Assembly: GCA_000149265.1 (NCBI GenBank) | Contig: CH003206.1 | Location: 230,400 to 294,399, forward strand | DNA: 64,000 nucleotides | Reading direction: 5' to 3' | Source: Ciona savignyi | Taxonomy: Eukaryota; Chordata; Ascidiacea; Phlebobranchia; Cionidae | Shown here: piece by piece, positions 11,525 to 24,545 of the stretch | Numbering within the stretch: the stretch's first letter is position 1 | Layout: each line of letters starts with the position of its first letter | Position numbers and translations under genes: made by a program | The notes under the pieces: model-generated | Databases searched by the model: none | Seen by the model: the letters and a program-made list of their open reading frames with translations, nothing else | What the model was told of the DNA's origin: nothing

Positions 11525-11672
11525 CATGTGAACGTCGGAATCATACACAACACACTGTAATAGCTCTGGTAACCCGACGGTGGGCGCAAGGTAAACTGAC
11601 GATTGCCCGTGTGTTAACCCCCTTGGTTTTCCCATTCATGGGGATAAACTTAAATATCCTAATATTCTATGA
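11525..11672 (+). mobile_element. SINE family A, 3' half
   Basis: Forward tail half (AACACACTGTAATAGCTCTG to the TATCC end). Confidence 0.7.
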
Positions 11673-11674
11673 TA

Positions 11675-14047
11675 TCAAATTTGCATTTAACACAACAGCT
11701 GTCCCAATCCTTTTATTAGATATAAACAAGCCAGCTATATACACGGGCGGGGTTTCAAAACCCATTATGTGCACCAAAACTTGTTTTTGTTAACTGAAAT
11801 CGGTCGAAAAAAAGGCGAAAAAGGTTTTTTTGGTCGAAAAAAGAAAAATTGTCGGTACAACATACAATATCGACTGTTCATTTACCACAGCAACAAACAT
11901 ACTTTCTTTATCGGCCATAAACGTTTCAAGTCAGCTATATTAACTTTACCTAAAGTCGTTTAGTTTATATCGCAATAAAACTGCACGATCTATAAAACTT
12001 TCCTATAACTACGTATTTTGCATTGTTCGGTGTGGTCGACACTTAATATGGCCGATCGTTATTGTATTACGTGATTGTACGAATCGATTACATCATTTCC
12101 GGCGAACGTTGTGTAGGTAAGCTCGCTAATTTAAATATTGCAAAATAAGCAATTTTGCAATGGAATGACTCACAGTAATGACCTAGTGCAGGTTGAAACA
12201 TATACACCAGTTTGTATATCTACATGTATAAAAACAGCAAACACAGGGTTTAAAGTTCCGTGATATAAGTTATATGGCCGAATGGTTAACTCGACCGATA
12301 CATATACTGAATTATATACATCTTTTGGACCAGTCTAGCATGGTTTAACACTTATTCTGGTAAAAATATAATAAAAACCAAAGAAATCCTTGATAATAAC
12401 ACGTATTTATTAATTAACTACTTTGCCAAAGTCGGTTTACCGGAGTTATTGCGTTCGATATTAGAAAGGGTATTGGCTGTGCACTTGTTTACATGTTACT
12501 TAAGTCCTGTTTATTAATTACACAGCATTATACTGGGAAATAGCTAAGCTGTTAGTTTCCTGTTATGACCGAATAGAGCAATACTATACACTTGTGATGT
12601 CATATATACAATACAACAACTTTGTGACGAATCGTAGTCTAATTACTATTCAAACTAGTATTGTTCTAATTATGGAAAATTTTGTTTTACATTTTGCGAT
12701 TTTTTGCTTTTTTAGTATGAGGTGTTTTATTTGCCCTTTATTTCATTCTAAGACGTTACAGTTTGGCATACAGCTTCTTAAAACTCGATATATGACTGCT
12801 CGATTTTAGTTGTCTCGTTCTAGGGTTTAAACGAGTCTAAGCAATAATAGATAAATACCACTGTTTCTGGATTCAAACTTTCACTGAAACCCTTACACTA
12901 ACCTAAATGTCATATTCTTTATTTTAGTGAGCTGTTTTTCTACTTCTCTACTTTCCTATTTCCCTCCTTTTAGTTCATACCGATGCATTATCACGATTTC
13001 TTCATATTAAACTCGTGTTTCACAACTGGTTGAAATAAAACTTCACGCTGCACAAAAGTCTACATTATAATGAGGGCTATATTTAACTTTCAAGGTACAA
13101 TTTCAGCATATTGCAAAACGATTTAAACCAATAATACATTCCAAGACAAAATACACGGGAGTAAATAGCAATTTTATTAGGGGTGTTAAACACATAGTTT
13201 AATTAGTATTTCTTTCGTAAGCTTAATACGGCATTCTCGTTTTTCTAAATTTTTAAGTTTAAAATTAAACAAAAAAGGGAAAAAGCAAAGATTACTAAAC
13301 TCTTAACCAAACCCCCAAAAAATCTTTCTTTTATACAACTCAAGTTTCGAACTCGAGATGGGTAAGGTACTTCGGCTGTTTTTATATAAATGAGTCGGTT
13401 TATGTATGGGTGGCGCAAACCATTCGCTCACACGACCGTACAACAAAACAAATCTCAACCCACAACTAATTCTATCTCTATAACTCCACCTCTAGCGGCT
13501 TAATCCTGCCGTATTCCTCTGAGCATACTTCCTTTTGGTTTTCTCCGATTACCGATCCTGACTGATTACCAGTAAGTTCCGCTTGCGTGAAAGAAGCAAC
13601 AGGTAAAAAAAACACACCTACTTCTTTCCTAGGCTAAGTTTCGAACCCATAGTGCGCCCGTCATTAAGACCTTTTTATGCAGAAAACGTCGTATTAATCA
13701 GTCGCGTTAACCATTCGACCACACGACAGGTCAAACTAAACAATCCCTTGAAAGTTGTTTTCCGAATGTGGCGGCAAAGTTCGGCAACCATTCGGTAACA
13801 AACAAGGAAGTAACGTAGCGCCTCATGACGTAACGGATGTGACGTTTCCTAAATGCGCTTGTGTAAATAAAACTTAAAACAGCTATTTGCATCTTGTGTA
13901 AACAGCAATGTAATTAAGTAAATAGCTGAAAAAAAAGATGGGTTTCATGCAATTTTTAAAAAGTTTCCGAGATGTAGCGAAATTTTTAATATCCTAATAA
14001 TAGAGTAAGTTCTTGGCGTACGTAATTGATTTCTAACACTGCTTTAG
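11675..14047. other. No host gene recognised; short SINE copies
   Basis: AT-rich DNA with family B copies at about 12270-12362 (+), 13332-13437 (-) and 13620-13732 (-). From about 12690 to 13010 it matches 17350-17430 plus 19935-20160, which provides the empty site of the THAP element. No conserved exon is visible. Confidence 0.6.
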
Positions 14048-14055
14048 CTTATTTC

Positions 14056-15437
14056 TAGGGATGCACAATATAGCATTTCGAATCTTTATAATGAATTTGA
14101 TAAGAACAATTAGGATTCGAAATTATAAACATAAAATCACGGCTGCGATCCATCGCGGGACAACACGCGTGATGCCGATTATGCAAACTTCAGCGTATCG
14201 TCTCAGCGAGCGTGCGACAATAGATAACCATGACAAGAAACTGTTGATGAAACGTCATTGAAGTAAATTCGTAATCTCAAAATTGTAAAATGGCTTCTTC
14301 ATTCGTACATAATACCCGTAATACGTTTCTCCATACCATAAGCGCATCTATCGTGCGAAAGTTTCTAAATAGTTTTTAAACCGGGAGCTCGGAAATACAG
14401 CTTGCATCATAGCGTTACAACAACATTATCTTATTCGAACCCCCACACACGTACATCTTGGACAGCCGCGCTTAAAACGCACGCATACACAAAGAAAGGC
14501 GGTAACTTTTGCCGGGCTTTAATCAAGTGGTTTATCGCACCTTATGACGCAATTATTTTATTTGCGGAAAAGTTATTCAGAGACTAAACACTTTTAGTAT
14601 TGGCAATATTTGTTTTACTTAAATAACTATTGTTTCCGATTAGCACAAAGAATGATATCCTATGTGTTCGATTATTCAATTAGGTGATTTTGTAATGATT
14701 AATTTAATATACTTTTACCGCTGTATAACTGTGTGTTATGGCGATAATAGCTAGTCTTAATACCAAATGTTCGGCCCGGTGGTCAAGCGGTTAAGTGCGT
14801 CGCCTTTCAATCGAAAGGTTGCAGGTGCGAAACTGGTCGCTGGCTAGTCGGTTGTGTCCTTGGGCAAGGCACTTTACGGACATTGCCTGAGCCCAGCGGA
14901 TTAATGGGTTTTACCAAATTGAAGGAACGTGTCTATTATATACAACACACTGCAATAGCTCCGGTAACCCGACGATGGGCGCGAGGTGATCTGACGATTG
15001 CCCGTGTGATAACCCCCTAGGTTTTCTCATTCACGGGATAAACATGAATATCCTATCCTATCCTATCCAAACTGGGAAAACGAAAATTGCCTGGTGTTTG
15101 GGAGCACTTTTCTCACCCATGCATTGCAATCAAATCCTACTAGGCTATCGTACTCATTCCTGGCAGATAGTGTTTAGAGACGTAACATACTATACAAAAT
15201 TGTAATGGTGAAATATTGTTTCACTACGTAAATTGCCTTCATCACAGTTTAAATATACATAGCTAATTCACTATATTTAATAATCATTTACCGCCCGGTG
15301 TCTTTTTTAATGGGAAAATATATGCACAGCATAGCAAATTTAAATATATGGTAAAACATTCTAGAATAAAATTTGAAATTCTAGATTTGTAATATATTAT
15401 TCTAGAATACCTAATTATCCTATATTGTGCATCCCTA
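14056..15437. mobile_element. Non-autonomous hAT-type element with 8-bp target duplication
   Basis: An 18-bp terminal inverted repeat, TAGGGATGCACAATATAG, opens the element and its reverse complement closes it. Perfect 8-bp CTTATTTC duplications flank it at 14048-14055 and 15438-15445. TIR sequence and 8-bp duplication are typical of hAT transposons. There is no transposase inside, and a family A SINE has inserted at 14768-15066. A second copy of the right part, with the same CTTATTTC flank, lies at about 23450, consistent with the segmental duplication. Confidence 0.9.
14768..15066 (+). mobile_element. SINE family A with 5-bp target duplication and known empty site
   Basis: Full-length forward copy flanked by CCAAA at 14763-14767 and 15067-15071. 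The paralogous sequence at about 21450 reads AATACCAAACTGGGAAAACG without the SINE. This gives the exact element limits and shows that it moved after block duplication. Confidence 0.9.
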
Positions 15438-15445
15438 CTTATTTC

Positions 15446-16344
15446 CAACCCTGCATTTGCACATCGGACATAGCGTTAACGCTTAGTTGCTAAACTGCCG
15501 TGAATCAAAGTCATTGAAATATTTAAATTAAACATAATAAATACATTGGTGTTTAATCACTGTATCTTATACTTTTACTGTGTAATTAAATGGACGATTT
15601 TAAGCGAGTTGCATGACGGAATATTTAGCGCGGCTAACTTAAACTATTCACAGGTTAACTTACTAACTAAAGCTAACTGTACCAGCACCAGCTGCTTAAA
15701 AGCCAGGAAGCGTAGGTTTAAATCCTGCCAATTGCTAGCCGTGCCTTATTTACCTATAAACACAGAAAATAACAGTCTGTTTATAACTGGTTGTCCCACC
15801 TTTTGTTAAAACAAGTGCAACTAAAGGAATCTCACGGGAAGTTGTCCTATTTTTAAATAATTCATATTTTCTGCCTCAATTAGAGCCTTCAGCAGCTTTG
15901 TGGCTGTTTATCTTTTAAATATTCACGACTTTACTAAAACTACCTTCAAAAAGCACTCTGTTTTTAATGGGAAGTTATTTTGTTATGGTTGTTTAGATTT
16001 CCGCGATGATTTTGTACGGATGTTCGCTTGAATCATTCGGGATATAACGACTTGTTATTGTGCTTGAAACAATGTTTATATTGTACATTATGCGTCATAG
16101 AGAGAGTTATAAATAAACAACAAAGCTGTGTTTACGTCAAAACTGTAGTTGAAAGACTAGTAGAATAAACCTTCGCAACCTTTTTTTCACTCAGGCGCAT
16201 TAAGAAACTAACTAAATTTGACGGTACATTACATTTAAAATATTTATTAATGTTACAAATAATTTGACAAGCATTTAAAATTATATTAGCGAAGTGTCTG
16301 CTAGCCGTGATATTTGAATTTGATATTCGAAGTTCGACCAATAT
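15446..16344. other. Duplicated AT-rich spacer, no gene seen
   Basis: Matches 23450-23880 with an internal stretch (about 15600-16040) missing there. Open frames are not conserved between the two copies, which argues against coding. Confidence 0.55.
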
Positions 16345-16630
16345 CCGGCCGGTTAGTCTGGTGGTTTAGAGCCACGTTTTTCAAACGAAAGGTCGAAGGT
16401 TCGAAACTGGTAGTCGGTTGTGTCCTTGGGAAAGGCACTTAACTGACATTGTCCGAACCCAGCGGATTAATGGGTTCTACAAAAATAAAGGAACGTGTGT
16501 ATCATATACAACATACTGCAATAGCTCCTGTAACCCGACGGTGGGCGCGAGGTGATCTGACAATTGCACGTGTGTTAACCCCCTTGGTTTTCCCATTCAC
16601 GGAATAAACATGAATATATCCTATCCTTGC
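16345..16630 (+). mobile_element. SINE family A, full length
   Basis: Forward copy from GGCCGGTTAGTCTGG to the TATCC tail, at the junction after block A. Confidence 0.8.
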
Positions 16631-16889
16631 ACAAATTAAAATCCTTTTATTTGGTAAAAACTGTGTTTAAGAATATTCTTTTTTCGCGGCACACTTAGCA
16701 TTCTACATTGGTTGCGAAGCACTGGAATAAACATCAAGACATTTATGCCATCTGGTAGCGCATATATGGTTGTCAAATGAAAGGTTATGGTTTCGAAACC
16801 AGTCGTCTTAGGCCAAAACCAGTGTTGCTTTATATCTGATTAAAAATATTAAGCGATGTATCCAATTCCATTTTCCGAAGAAAAAGCTT

Positions 16890-17072
16890 TGTGGTTTAGC
16901 GCGACACCTTTCAGCCGAAGGGTTTCAGTTTCAAAACTGGTCGCTTCCGTGGAAAAAGAAACTTAACGGAAGTTGCCAGAACCCAGCGGAATGATGGGTT
17001 CAACCAAATTAAAGGAACGTGTAAATCATACACAACACACTGCAATAGCTCCGGTAACCCGACGGTGGGGGC
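16890..17072 (+). mobile_element. SINE family A, partial
   Basis: Forward copy lacking its tail after CCCGACGGTGGGGGCG. Confidence 0.65.
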
Positions 17073-17165
17073 GATTCGATTGTAATAATGTTCTAATTGT
17101 TTTCACAGAGGAGATGTTTATTGTTTCAAGTAAGTTTACATCACAATTAAACATTGGGATTACGT

Positions 17166-17262
17166 CACTAAGTGTGACGTAAACCGAGAGTGACTTATGT
17201 TGATTGTGACGTATGTTGATTGTGACGTAAACTGATTATCACGTATACTAAGTGTGACGTAA
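17166..17262. repeat. Tandem repeat with repeated TGACGTAA cores
   Basis: Five or six imperfect 17-20-bp units of the form TGATTGTGACGTAAACTGAT. Most contain TGACGTAA or TGACGTAT, which resembles half of a CREB/ATF site. Confidence 0.75.
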
Positions 17263-17430
17263 ACTGGATTTAACCAATGCCAAAATCGTAAACATTTACA
17301 CGGACTGCAATGTTAAATTAAGCCTATGGGTTACTAAAATCCGCTCTTTACTTCCTTTTTTTAGTACTAGGTGTTTTATTTGCCCTTTATTTCACTCTAA
17401 GATGTTATAGTTCGGCATACAGCTTCTAAA

Positions 17431-19934
17431 GGGGAACTGAAGTCAATTTTAAGAATATCTTAATAAATGGAAAAAAATACGCTGATTTCAAAAATCTAAT
17501 CAGTTTCTTCCAATAATTTTTTGTTAAAAAGTTATGAGCAGATATGCATTTCATTTTATGTTAGGGGATTTCCCGTATTACGTCATTGACGTTGTTGAGA
17601 TTTCGTGTCTATATGCGTTGTATACAATCATGTGCCGGTTTCGAGGTAAATTAGTAACAGAAGCGCCTGCAGGAGCTGGTATTTTCGTTTTTTATGGAGA
17701 CTTAGCATAACACTTGTCATATAGCCTATTTGAACCAATGTACGCGCGTGACAGCTTACCTTAAGCGCGGTCATTCAGGCCTGCACGGTCCTGGACCTAA
17801 GCTGAATGCTGAGGTATACAGGTCTTGTATTTAAATGACTTTAGAATAATAAGTCTTAGCAATTTATATCATAAAAGTGAAGACAGAACTAGAACAGCAG
17901 GCAGTAAACTGTGACTGCCAGCAATTTATAAAAAAAAACCAGCCATCAAGCAAAGGCTAGACTATGCGGTGGGAACAGCCTATTTCTTTCATGATTGTTG
18001 CTTTTCAATATATAGCCATAATCTGTAACGTAGACTAGCAATGTTATTATCAACCCTTAGGCTACAAACTGAGAAATTTGGTATACATATACATAGGAGT
18101 TTTAACAAATTACTTTTGTTTTCTTTATTTCTAGAGTAAATTTACGTTAATGTTGTAACACTAAAATGGATGACAGTTTTAGGCATTCTGGCATGAATGA
18201 AAGAAGTTTTATTGTACACAATAAAACAACACAAATTCAAAGTTGTAACAGGCAGTGTAAATAGACAATCAATTTAACGCCTTCAATAGCATTGAAATCA
18301 TCACTGTTGGATGATTCACTTGACTTTGGTGATGAAGACTGTGATGATGGTACATATTCACTTATTTTGCTCACATTCAACTCCGTATGAGAGCTACTTC
18401 AAGCTGAAGATGCAATTTTATCACTAAATGACACCAGAGATCCTGTGGTACTTATTTCTACAGAACTGGTTTCTTCCATTTCAGATTCTTCAGCTTCCTA
18501 CAAATGAATTATCTAAATATCAATTTCAACACTGCATTAAAATAGTACCGTAATTCTAAAACACTATAAGACTGAACATACTTCAGAATCAGAAGGTTTA
18601 GATTGAGATGTATCACTAGGTGTAGGTGGAATAGTTGGTCCCAACAAAGACTCTATGGCAAGGTATTTTTCCTTAGCCTGAATTAAAATGAATTTTTGAA
18701 AAACAGCACAATTGTGGCTGCATGACAAAACTTGTAAATAGCACATACTCCCATTTGACAAACTCTTATTTTATACCATTTGTCCTGTACGAAATTCCGC
18801 TTGATGTACTGGGTTGATCACTATGTTTAAAATCATAATCAGAAAAATTAAAAATTGTTGGAACTGCATTTTTCACCAAGCATTTTGTTTTTATCATCTT
18901 GGCCACTCCATTGCTTTATCCGTTTTTTGTCGTTGTTGGGAAATCGATGGAAGTGCACAGGTGGATTGGAATTTGGTGTGCTTTAATGGCAATTTGTACA
19001 TTCTGGAGCAAAACAATATACTCTTATCACTCTTCTTTCCTTCTCAGCGGCTTCCTTTTCTTCTGTAAGACTTTAGGCATTTTACAATATCTAATAAAAA
19101 GAACTGATTTGGAAAAGGTATATTCTTTCTAACTTATTTGGGTAGTTAAGTAAAGGTTTAATATATATATTCTTCACTTACATATCTGATTGCTTGCTGT
19201 GTACTTATTGTTGGACTGCACATCGGCTACTGTGGATTAACTGATTTATGCAATAAGTGGTAATCTCAACCAGTAGGCTAATGCTCAGTTTCAATAACAG
19301 CAGATATTAAATGCACCACATACACAACAGCAAAACATTATACAAACAGCCAAGGTAAACCATGAAAGAAATAGGCTGTTCCCATCACATAGTCTAGCCT
19401 TTGCTTGATTGCTGGTTTATTTATATAAATTGCCTGCAGTTACAGTTTAACGCATTCTGTTCTAGTTTTCTTGTTCTGTCTTCACTTTTATGATTTATGA
19501 TATAAATTGCTAAGACTTATTATTCTAAATTCATTTAAATACGAGACCTGTATACCTCAGCATTCAGCTTAGGTCCAGGACCGTGCAGGCCTGAATGACC
19601 GCGCTTAAGATAAGCTGTCACGCGCATACATTGGTTCAGTTAGGCTATATGACAAATGTTAGGCTAAGTCTCCATAAAAAAACGAAAATACCACGCTCCT
19701 GCAGGCGCTTCTGTTACTAATTTACCTCGAAACTGGCACATGATTGTATACAACGCATATAGGCACGAAAATCTCAACAACGTCAATGACGTAATACGGG
19801 AAATCCCCTAACATAAAATGAAATGCATATCTGCTCATAACTTTTTAACATAAAAATATTAGAAGAAACTGATTTGATTTTTAAAACCAGCGTATTTTTT
19901 CCATTTATTAAGATATTCTTAAAATTGACTTCAG
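17431..19934. mobile_element. DNA transposon with about 570-bp inverted arms and a THAP gene remnant
   Basis: The left arm (17431-about 17998) starts GGGGAACTGAAGTCAATTTT. Its reverse complement forms the right arm (about 19359-19934), ending AAAATTGACTTCAG. The arms remain similar over their full length, including the GCGGTCATTCAGGCCTGCAC block. The undisturbed paralogous site at about 12770-12800 joins CAGCTTCTTA directly to AAACTCGATATATGAC. The interior carries a broken THAP-domain gene on the minus strand but no recognisable catalytic transposase, so it is probably a non-autonomous copy. The superfamily (P/Kolobok/ISL2EU-like) cannot be settled here. Confidence 0.85.
18280..19035 (-). 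pseudogene. THAP zinc-finger transposon gene remnant
   Basis: Reading the minus strand, a THAP-like segment at about 19018-18885 has YCFAPECTNCH, an in-frame stop, then VHFHRFPNNDKKRIKQW. The C-x4-C pair, His-x-Phe and following basic/Trp residues are those of a THAP finger. Two further exon-like pieces follow: about 18680-18586 (acceptor ttaattcag, donor gtatgt, AKEKYLAIESLLGPTIPPTP) and about 18498-18290, a Ser/Glu-rich linker with ISEYVPSSQSSSPKSSESSN and another stop. THAP fingers are the DNA-binding N-termini of several animal transposases. The catalytic part is absent and the stops show the gene is dead. Confidence 0.7.
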
Positions 19935-20164
19935 AACTCGATATATGACTGCTCGATTTTAGTTGTCTCGTTCGAGTGTTTAAACGAGTCTAGAAAATTA
20001 TAGATAGGCCTACAATACCGCTGTGCTTCGAACTTTAATTCAACACTCACACTAATGTTATATTCTTATTTTTTAGTGTGCTGTTTCCCTACTTTTCTAC
20101 TTCCCTTTTCCCTCCTTTTAGTTCATAACGATGCATAATCATGATTTCTTTATATTTACCTCGT

Positions 20165-21125
20165 GAAAATGTAAAAATGTTGTACAAATTGTACTGTTTT
20201 GAATAAGGTATGATAATTTAAACATTGGATACATGGAAAAGTCTGAATCGCAATATTCTCGGTAGCCATGTATAGTTAAAACTGAACATTGGTATAAAGT
20301 GTGAAACACAAAAGATTAAGCACCGATGTACTGCAATGATGTTGAAATTTATTTGATCATTGAAGGCTCTTTAGTTTCAGTTGACTTTATCTACAGTTTA
20401 CGTTCCATCAGTTCATCATCCCAGGACAAACTGAAGTCCAAAGTAACATGTATGGTTGGACAGCTGGTAAATCTGCAAATTCTGCACATGGTGACATGAT
20501 CTTTCATGCTCCATCTTTTTTCAGTTGAAACATGTGCATATAATCATAATGTATTGATCATTTATTAACAATTTAACTTTCATATAGACTTCTTTCATCT
20601 CTGTCACCAAACTTCTGCATCAACATTTAGTATATAATGGGTATATACACATTTCAGACACTCGCATCTGTTTAAATTTTATCTTCCACCAACACTCTTA
20701 ATGGCCAGAGTCACCTTATTAACATGAATTATCTAAACAAATAACAACATTTATTGTAAGACACCTACCTACCCATTAAACAAATTGACTTAACAGACAG
20801 CTGACTAGGCGACATCTATATATCATTTGCAGTTCACTCTCTGTAATATTTCATTCTGATATATGATTTTTTTTATTTTTCGTGAATACACATATTATTA
20901 TTATTTAATCTTTAATAAATTTAAATTGTCCTATTCCTACACTAAATAGCAACGTCAAGAGGTTAAAATAGCATAACACGCATTAAAAATAACCAAACTA
21001 CAGCATTCGGCACTTGCTTTTCTATCACGTTCTCATGCGTGACGGTGCAGAAACTCATTTGCGACTTTACAATGGGAAATCATTCAAGCGTGAAAGAGTT
21101 TCACATCATTCTTTTTATAATCATT
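20165..21125. other. No gene recognised
   Basis: AT-rich stretch of block B without counterpart in block A. No inverted ends or conserved frame found. Confidence 0.4.
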
Positions 21126-21864
21126 GGGTAGCCCCATACACGTGCATCTTAAACAGATGCGCTTAAAACGCACGCACACACAAAGAAAGGCGGTAACTTT
21201 TGTCGGGCTTTAATCAAGTGGTTAATCGCACCCAGCAATTATGTTATTTGCGAAAAAGTTATTTAGAGACTAAACACTTATAGTATTGGCAAAATTTATT
21301 TCACTTAAACAACTATTTTTTTCCGATCAGCACAAAGAATGATATCCTATGTGTTCGATTATTCAATTAGATGATTTTGTATTGATTAATTTAATATACT
21401 TTAACCGCTGTATAAGTGTGTGTTAGAGCGATAATAGCTCGTCCTAATACCAAACTGGGAAAACGAAAATTGCCTGGTGTTTGGGAGCACTTTTCTCAGC
21501 CATGCATTTCAATCAAATTCTACTAGGCTATCATCCTCATTCCTGGCAGATAGTGTTTAGAGATATTACATACTATACAAAATTGTAATGGTGAAAAAAT
21601 GAATGGCGGATCACAATGGGTATTATGATACCAACGAAGAGGAACTTCTATTGAAAGTGCCTAATATTGTACCACTTTATTAAAAATAAAGAGAACAATA
21701 CAATTTTATTTATACAGTAAATATAACGCCACAATCCACACACAGTTCAGTCTATTCCGACTGAAGTAGCTATGATGAATATTTGCATTGTTAATAAACA
21801 ATGTGTGCAACAGGATTTAATAACACTTTTTAGCACGGCATGGGTAAAAAGACAATCTAGCAGT

Positions 21865-22100
21865 ACGGTGATGTGGTCGAATGGTTAACTCGATCGATAC
21901 CTATATACCAACTCTTATATAAGAACGGTCCTAGTGATGAGCCCATCATGGGTTCGAAACTAAGCTAGAATAAAATTAAAAACTATCTGGACGGTTGAGT
22001 GGCTGAATAGTTAACGCGACCGCTTAATATATCGAATTATATTCACAAAAACGGTCTTAGCAAACCCATCATGGGTTCAAAACTTGGAAGAGTAAAAATA
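21865..22100 (+). mobile_element. Two short tRNA-like SINEs (family B) in tandem
   Basis: Forward copies at about 21868-21975 and 21992-22098, each with a TTAACTCGA/TTAACGCGAC start and CCCATCATGGGTTCGAAAC-like B box. Confidence 0.8.
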
Positions 22101-22414
22101 ATTAAAAGACAATGATGTACCTAACAACGACAAAGTTTGTAATTTTGTTTAGTTTACTTCTTATTTTTACGATCTAAACACACAAGTTTTTATTAAAAAA
22201 TAAAAAAAGGAAAAAGATGGCAAAACGACAGAAATTTTATTTAGTGTAGGTATATATTGGCCAACAAATCTAACGAACGAGTAGTGTGCAGTTTCCCTCC
22301 TTCCTTACTAACCCCTTTCCCTCCTATTAGTTTTGCCCTACATGCGGCCTTTAACAGTATTAGGAAATCACCACCATGGTTATTTAGCAAAAAAAAAACT
22401 TAAACACCATAACT

Positions 22415-22520
22415 CAGTGCCTTGCCCAAGGACACAACGGACTAGCTAGCGACCAGTTTCGGACCTACAACCTTTCGATTGAAAGTCGACGCTCTTAACC
22501 GTTAGACCATCGGGCCGGCC
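22415..22520 (-). mobile_element. SINE family A, head fragment
   Basis: Reverse copy of the head only (CCTTGCCCAAGGACACAACG to CGGGCCGGCC). Confidence 0.7.
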
Positions 22521-22904
22521 CATGATGTCAAAATGAATTTCATTTTGAAAGAAAGGGCGAAACTCGACTTGTTTAAATACACATATCTCACCCTTTGTGT
22601 AATTAGTACCGCCAGAATGAAAAAATAATCTGGTCATATTACTATTTGAAACAATAAGGCTTTGACAAGTAGAACCATCGTCACATTGTGTATTTGCTTA
22701 CTGTTGCCACGTTACGACCTAAGATACAAAAGTAAAAAAAACAAAACGTCTTTGTTCAGCATATTTTTTTAAAATACCAGGCTATACAATTTTTGTAAAG
22801 CTTAGTTTGATTTCACTTTGAATGGCAAAATAAAAGCAGAACGAAACAACAGGATAGCTTAGTTTAACTGAGCACATATAAGAGACTTAGCCACCGCTTA
22901 CTTA

Positions 22905-23205
22905 AGAGATAGTTTAGGATATTTATGTTTATTTCCGTGAAAGAGAAAACCAAGGGGTTAACACCCGGGCAATCGTCGTATCACCTCGCGCCCATCGTCG
23001 GGTTACCGAAGCCATTGCAGTGTGTTATATGATAAACAGGTTCCTTCAATTTGGTAGAACCCTCTACTCTGCTGGGTTCAGGCAATGTCTGTAAAGTGCC
23101 TTGCCCAAGGACACAACCGACTAGCTAGCGACCAGTTTCGCACCTGAAGCCTTTCGATTGAAAAGCGAGGCACAAAACCGCCAGACTAACCGCCCGATTT
23201 ACACC
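22905..23205 (-). mobile_element. SINE family A, full length
   Basis: Reverse full-length copy. Confidence 0.8.
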
Positions 23206-24394
23206 CATAGTTTTTATACCTGTTTTACGCAGAAAATTATAATAAATAATGACTACGCATAACAGTAAAAATATTGTTTAAAGTATTAGATTTAGTTTTT
23301 ACTTTAACAGGCAGCTTTAATAGAGATTCGAAATATATTATTCTAGATTCGAAATATATTTCACTATATTTAATAGAGATTCGAAATATATTATTCTAGA
23401 TTCGAAATATATTATTCTAGAATACCTAATTATCCTAAATTGTGCACCCCTACTTATTTCCAACCCTGCATTTACACATCGCACATAGCTTTAACGCTTA
23501 GTTGCTAAACTGCCCTAAATCAAAGCATTGTAATATTAAAATTAAACATAATAAATAACTTGGTGTGTAATCACTGTGTCTTATACTTTCACTGTGTAAT
23601 TAAATGGACTATTGTTAGCGAGTTGTGCTTGAAACAATGTTTATATTGTACATTATGCGTCATAGAGAGAGTTATGAATAAACAACAAAGCTGTGTTTAC
23701 GTCAAAATTGTAGTTGAAAGACTAGTAGAATAAACCTTCGCAACCTTTTTTCAATCAGGCGCATTAAGAAACTAAATAAATTTGATGGTACATTACATTT
23801 AAAATATTTATTAATGTTACAAATAATTTGACAAGCATTTGATATTATATTAGCGAAGTGTCTGCTAGCCGTGATTTTAAAGAATCGTTTCACCAATTTT
23901 AAACAATAAGCGAAGACTAATATATTCTGTTTTGATTAAAGACTATGATGTTCTGTAGCAACGGAAATAATAATTATTTTAATATAAAACTCTAAATAAG
24001 CAACATTAAACGTAAACGTCAGTTAAACACTAAACAACGTCTACTGTAGTTGCCTCATAGTAAAACTTCCTTTTGCAGTGTGGGTGGGTTTACCGTTTAA
24101 AGAATGATATATTGTTGAGTTACTGTTTGTATGAGTATATACATTAAATGAGTGTAATAAGCGTTTGCCCAATTTTAAAGAATGAGCGAAGACTAATATA
24201 TTTTGTTTTTGATAAAGATTATGATGTAGTAACAGAAATAATAAATCTTTTACTATAAAACTCTAAATAAGAAACATTAAACTTAAAACTTTTATAAAGT
24301 AATTTACGTTTGATTACTGCTCTACAGAGGTAAACATTTTGCATGGCTGCGGTCTTTGCCGCTTAACTAAATGTATTACCTTTGATGTTTATGA

Positions 24395-24545
24395 CCATGT
24401 ACAATTTCCCTAACTCTTAGGGATAACTATGCACAATTTTTTAAGTGTTGACCATACACAATGTTTTTAGATGTTGACCATACACAATTTTTTTAGATGT
24501 TGACCGTACACATTTTTTTGGATGTTGACCATACACAATTTACCT
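24395..24545. repeat. About 30-bp repeat (GATGTTGACCATACACAATT)
   Basis: About five degenerate units of AGATGTTGACCATACACAATTTTTT. Fewer units are present in module 2 (about 37975-38020). Confidence 0.75.

Larger units (their letters stand above)
12690..16335. repeat. Segmental duplication 1, block A
   Basis: Two stretches of this block (about 12690-13015 and 14440-16335) recur in the same order and orientation at 17350-20160 and 21130-23880. Shared landmarks include GGCATACAGCTTCT, AAACGCACGC with AAAGGCGGTAACTTTTG, CTGGGAAAACGAAAATTGCC and the AGCGAAGTGTCTGCTAGCCG end. Similarity is broken by insertions and deletions in both blocks. Confidence 0.75.
17350..23880. repeat. Segmental duplication 1, block B
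   Basis: Counterpart of block A. It is enlarged by the THAP element (17431-19934), by unrelated sequence at 20170-21125, and by SINEs of both families at 21865-23205. Confidence 0.75.

Noticed and set aside
18899..19132. Plus-strand hydrophobic open frame resembling a membrane protein
   Set aside because: It is the antisense of the THAP-domain segment; the minus-strand reading has the recognisable Cys/His motif.
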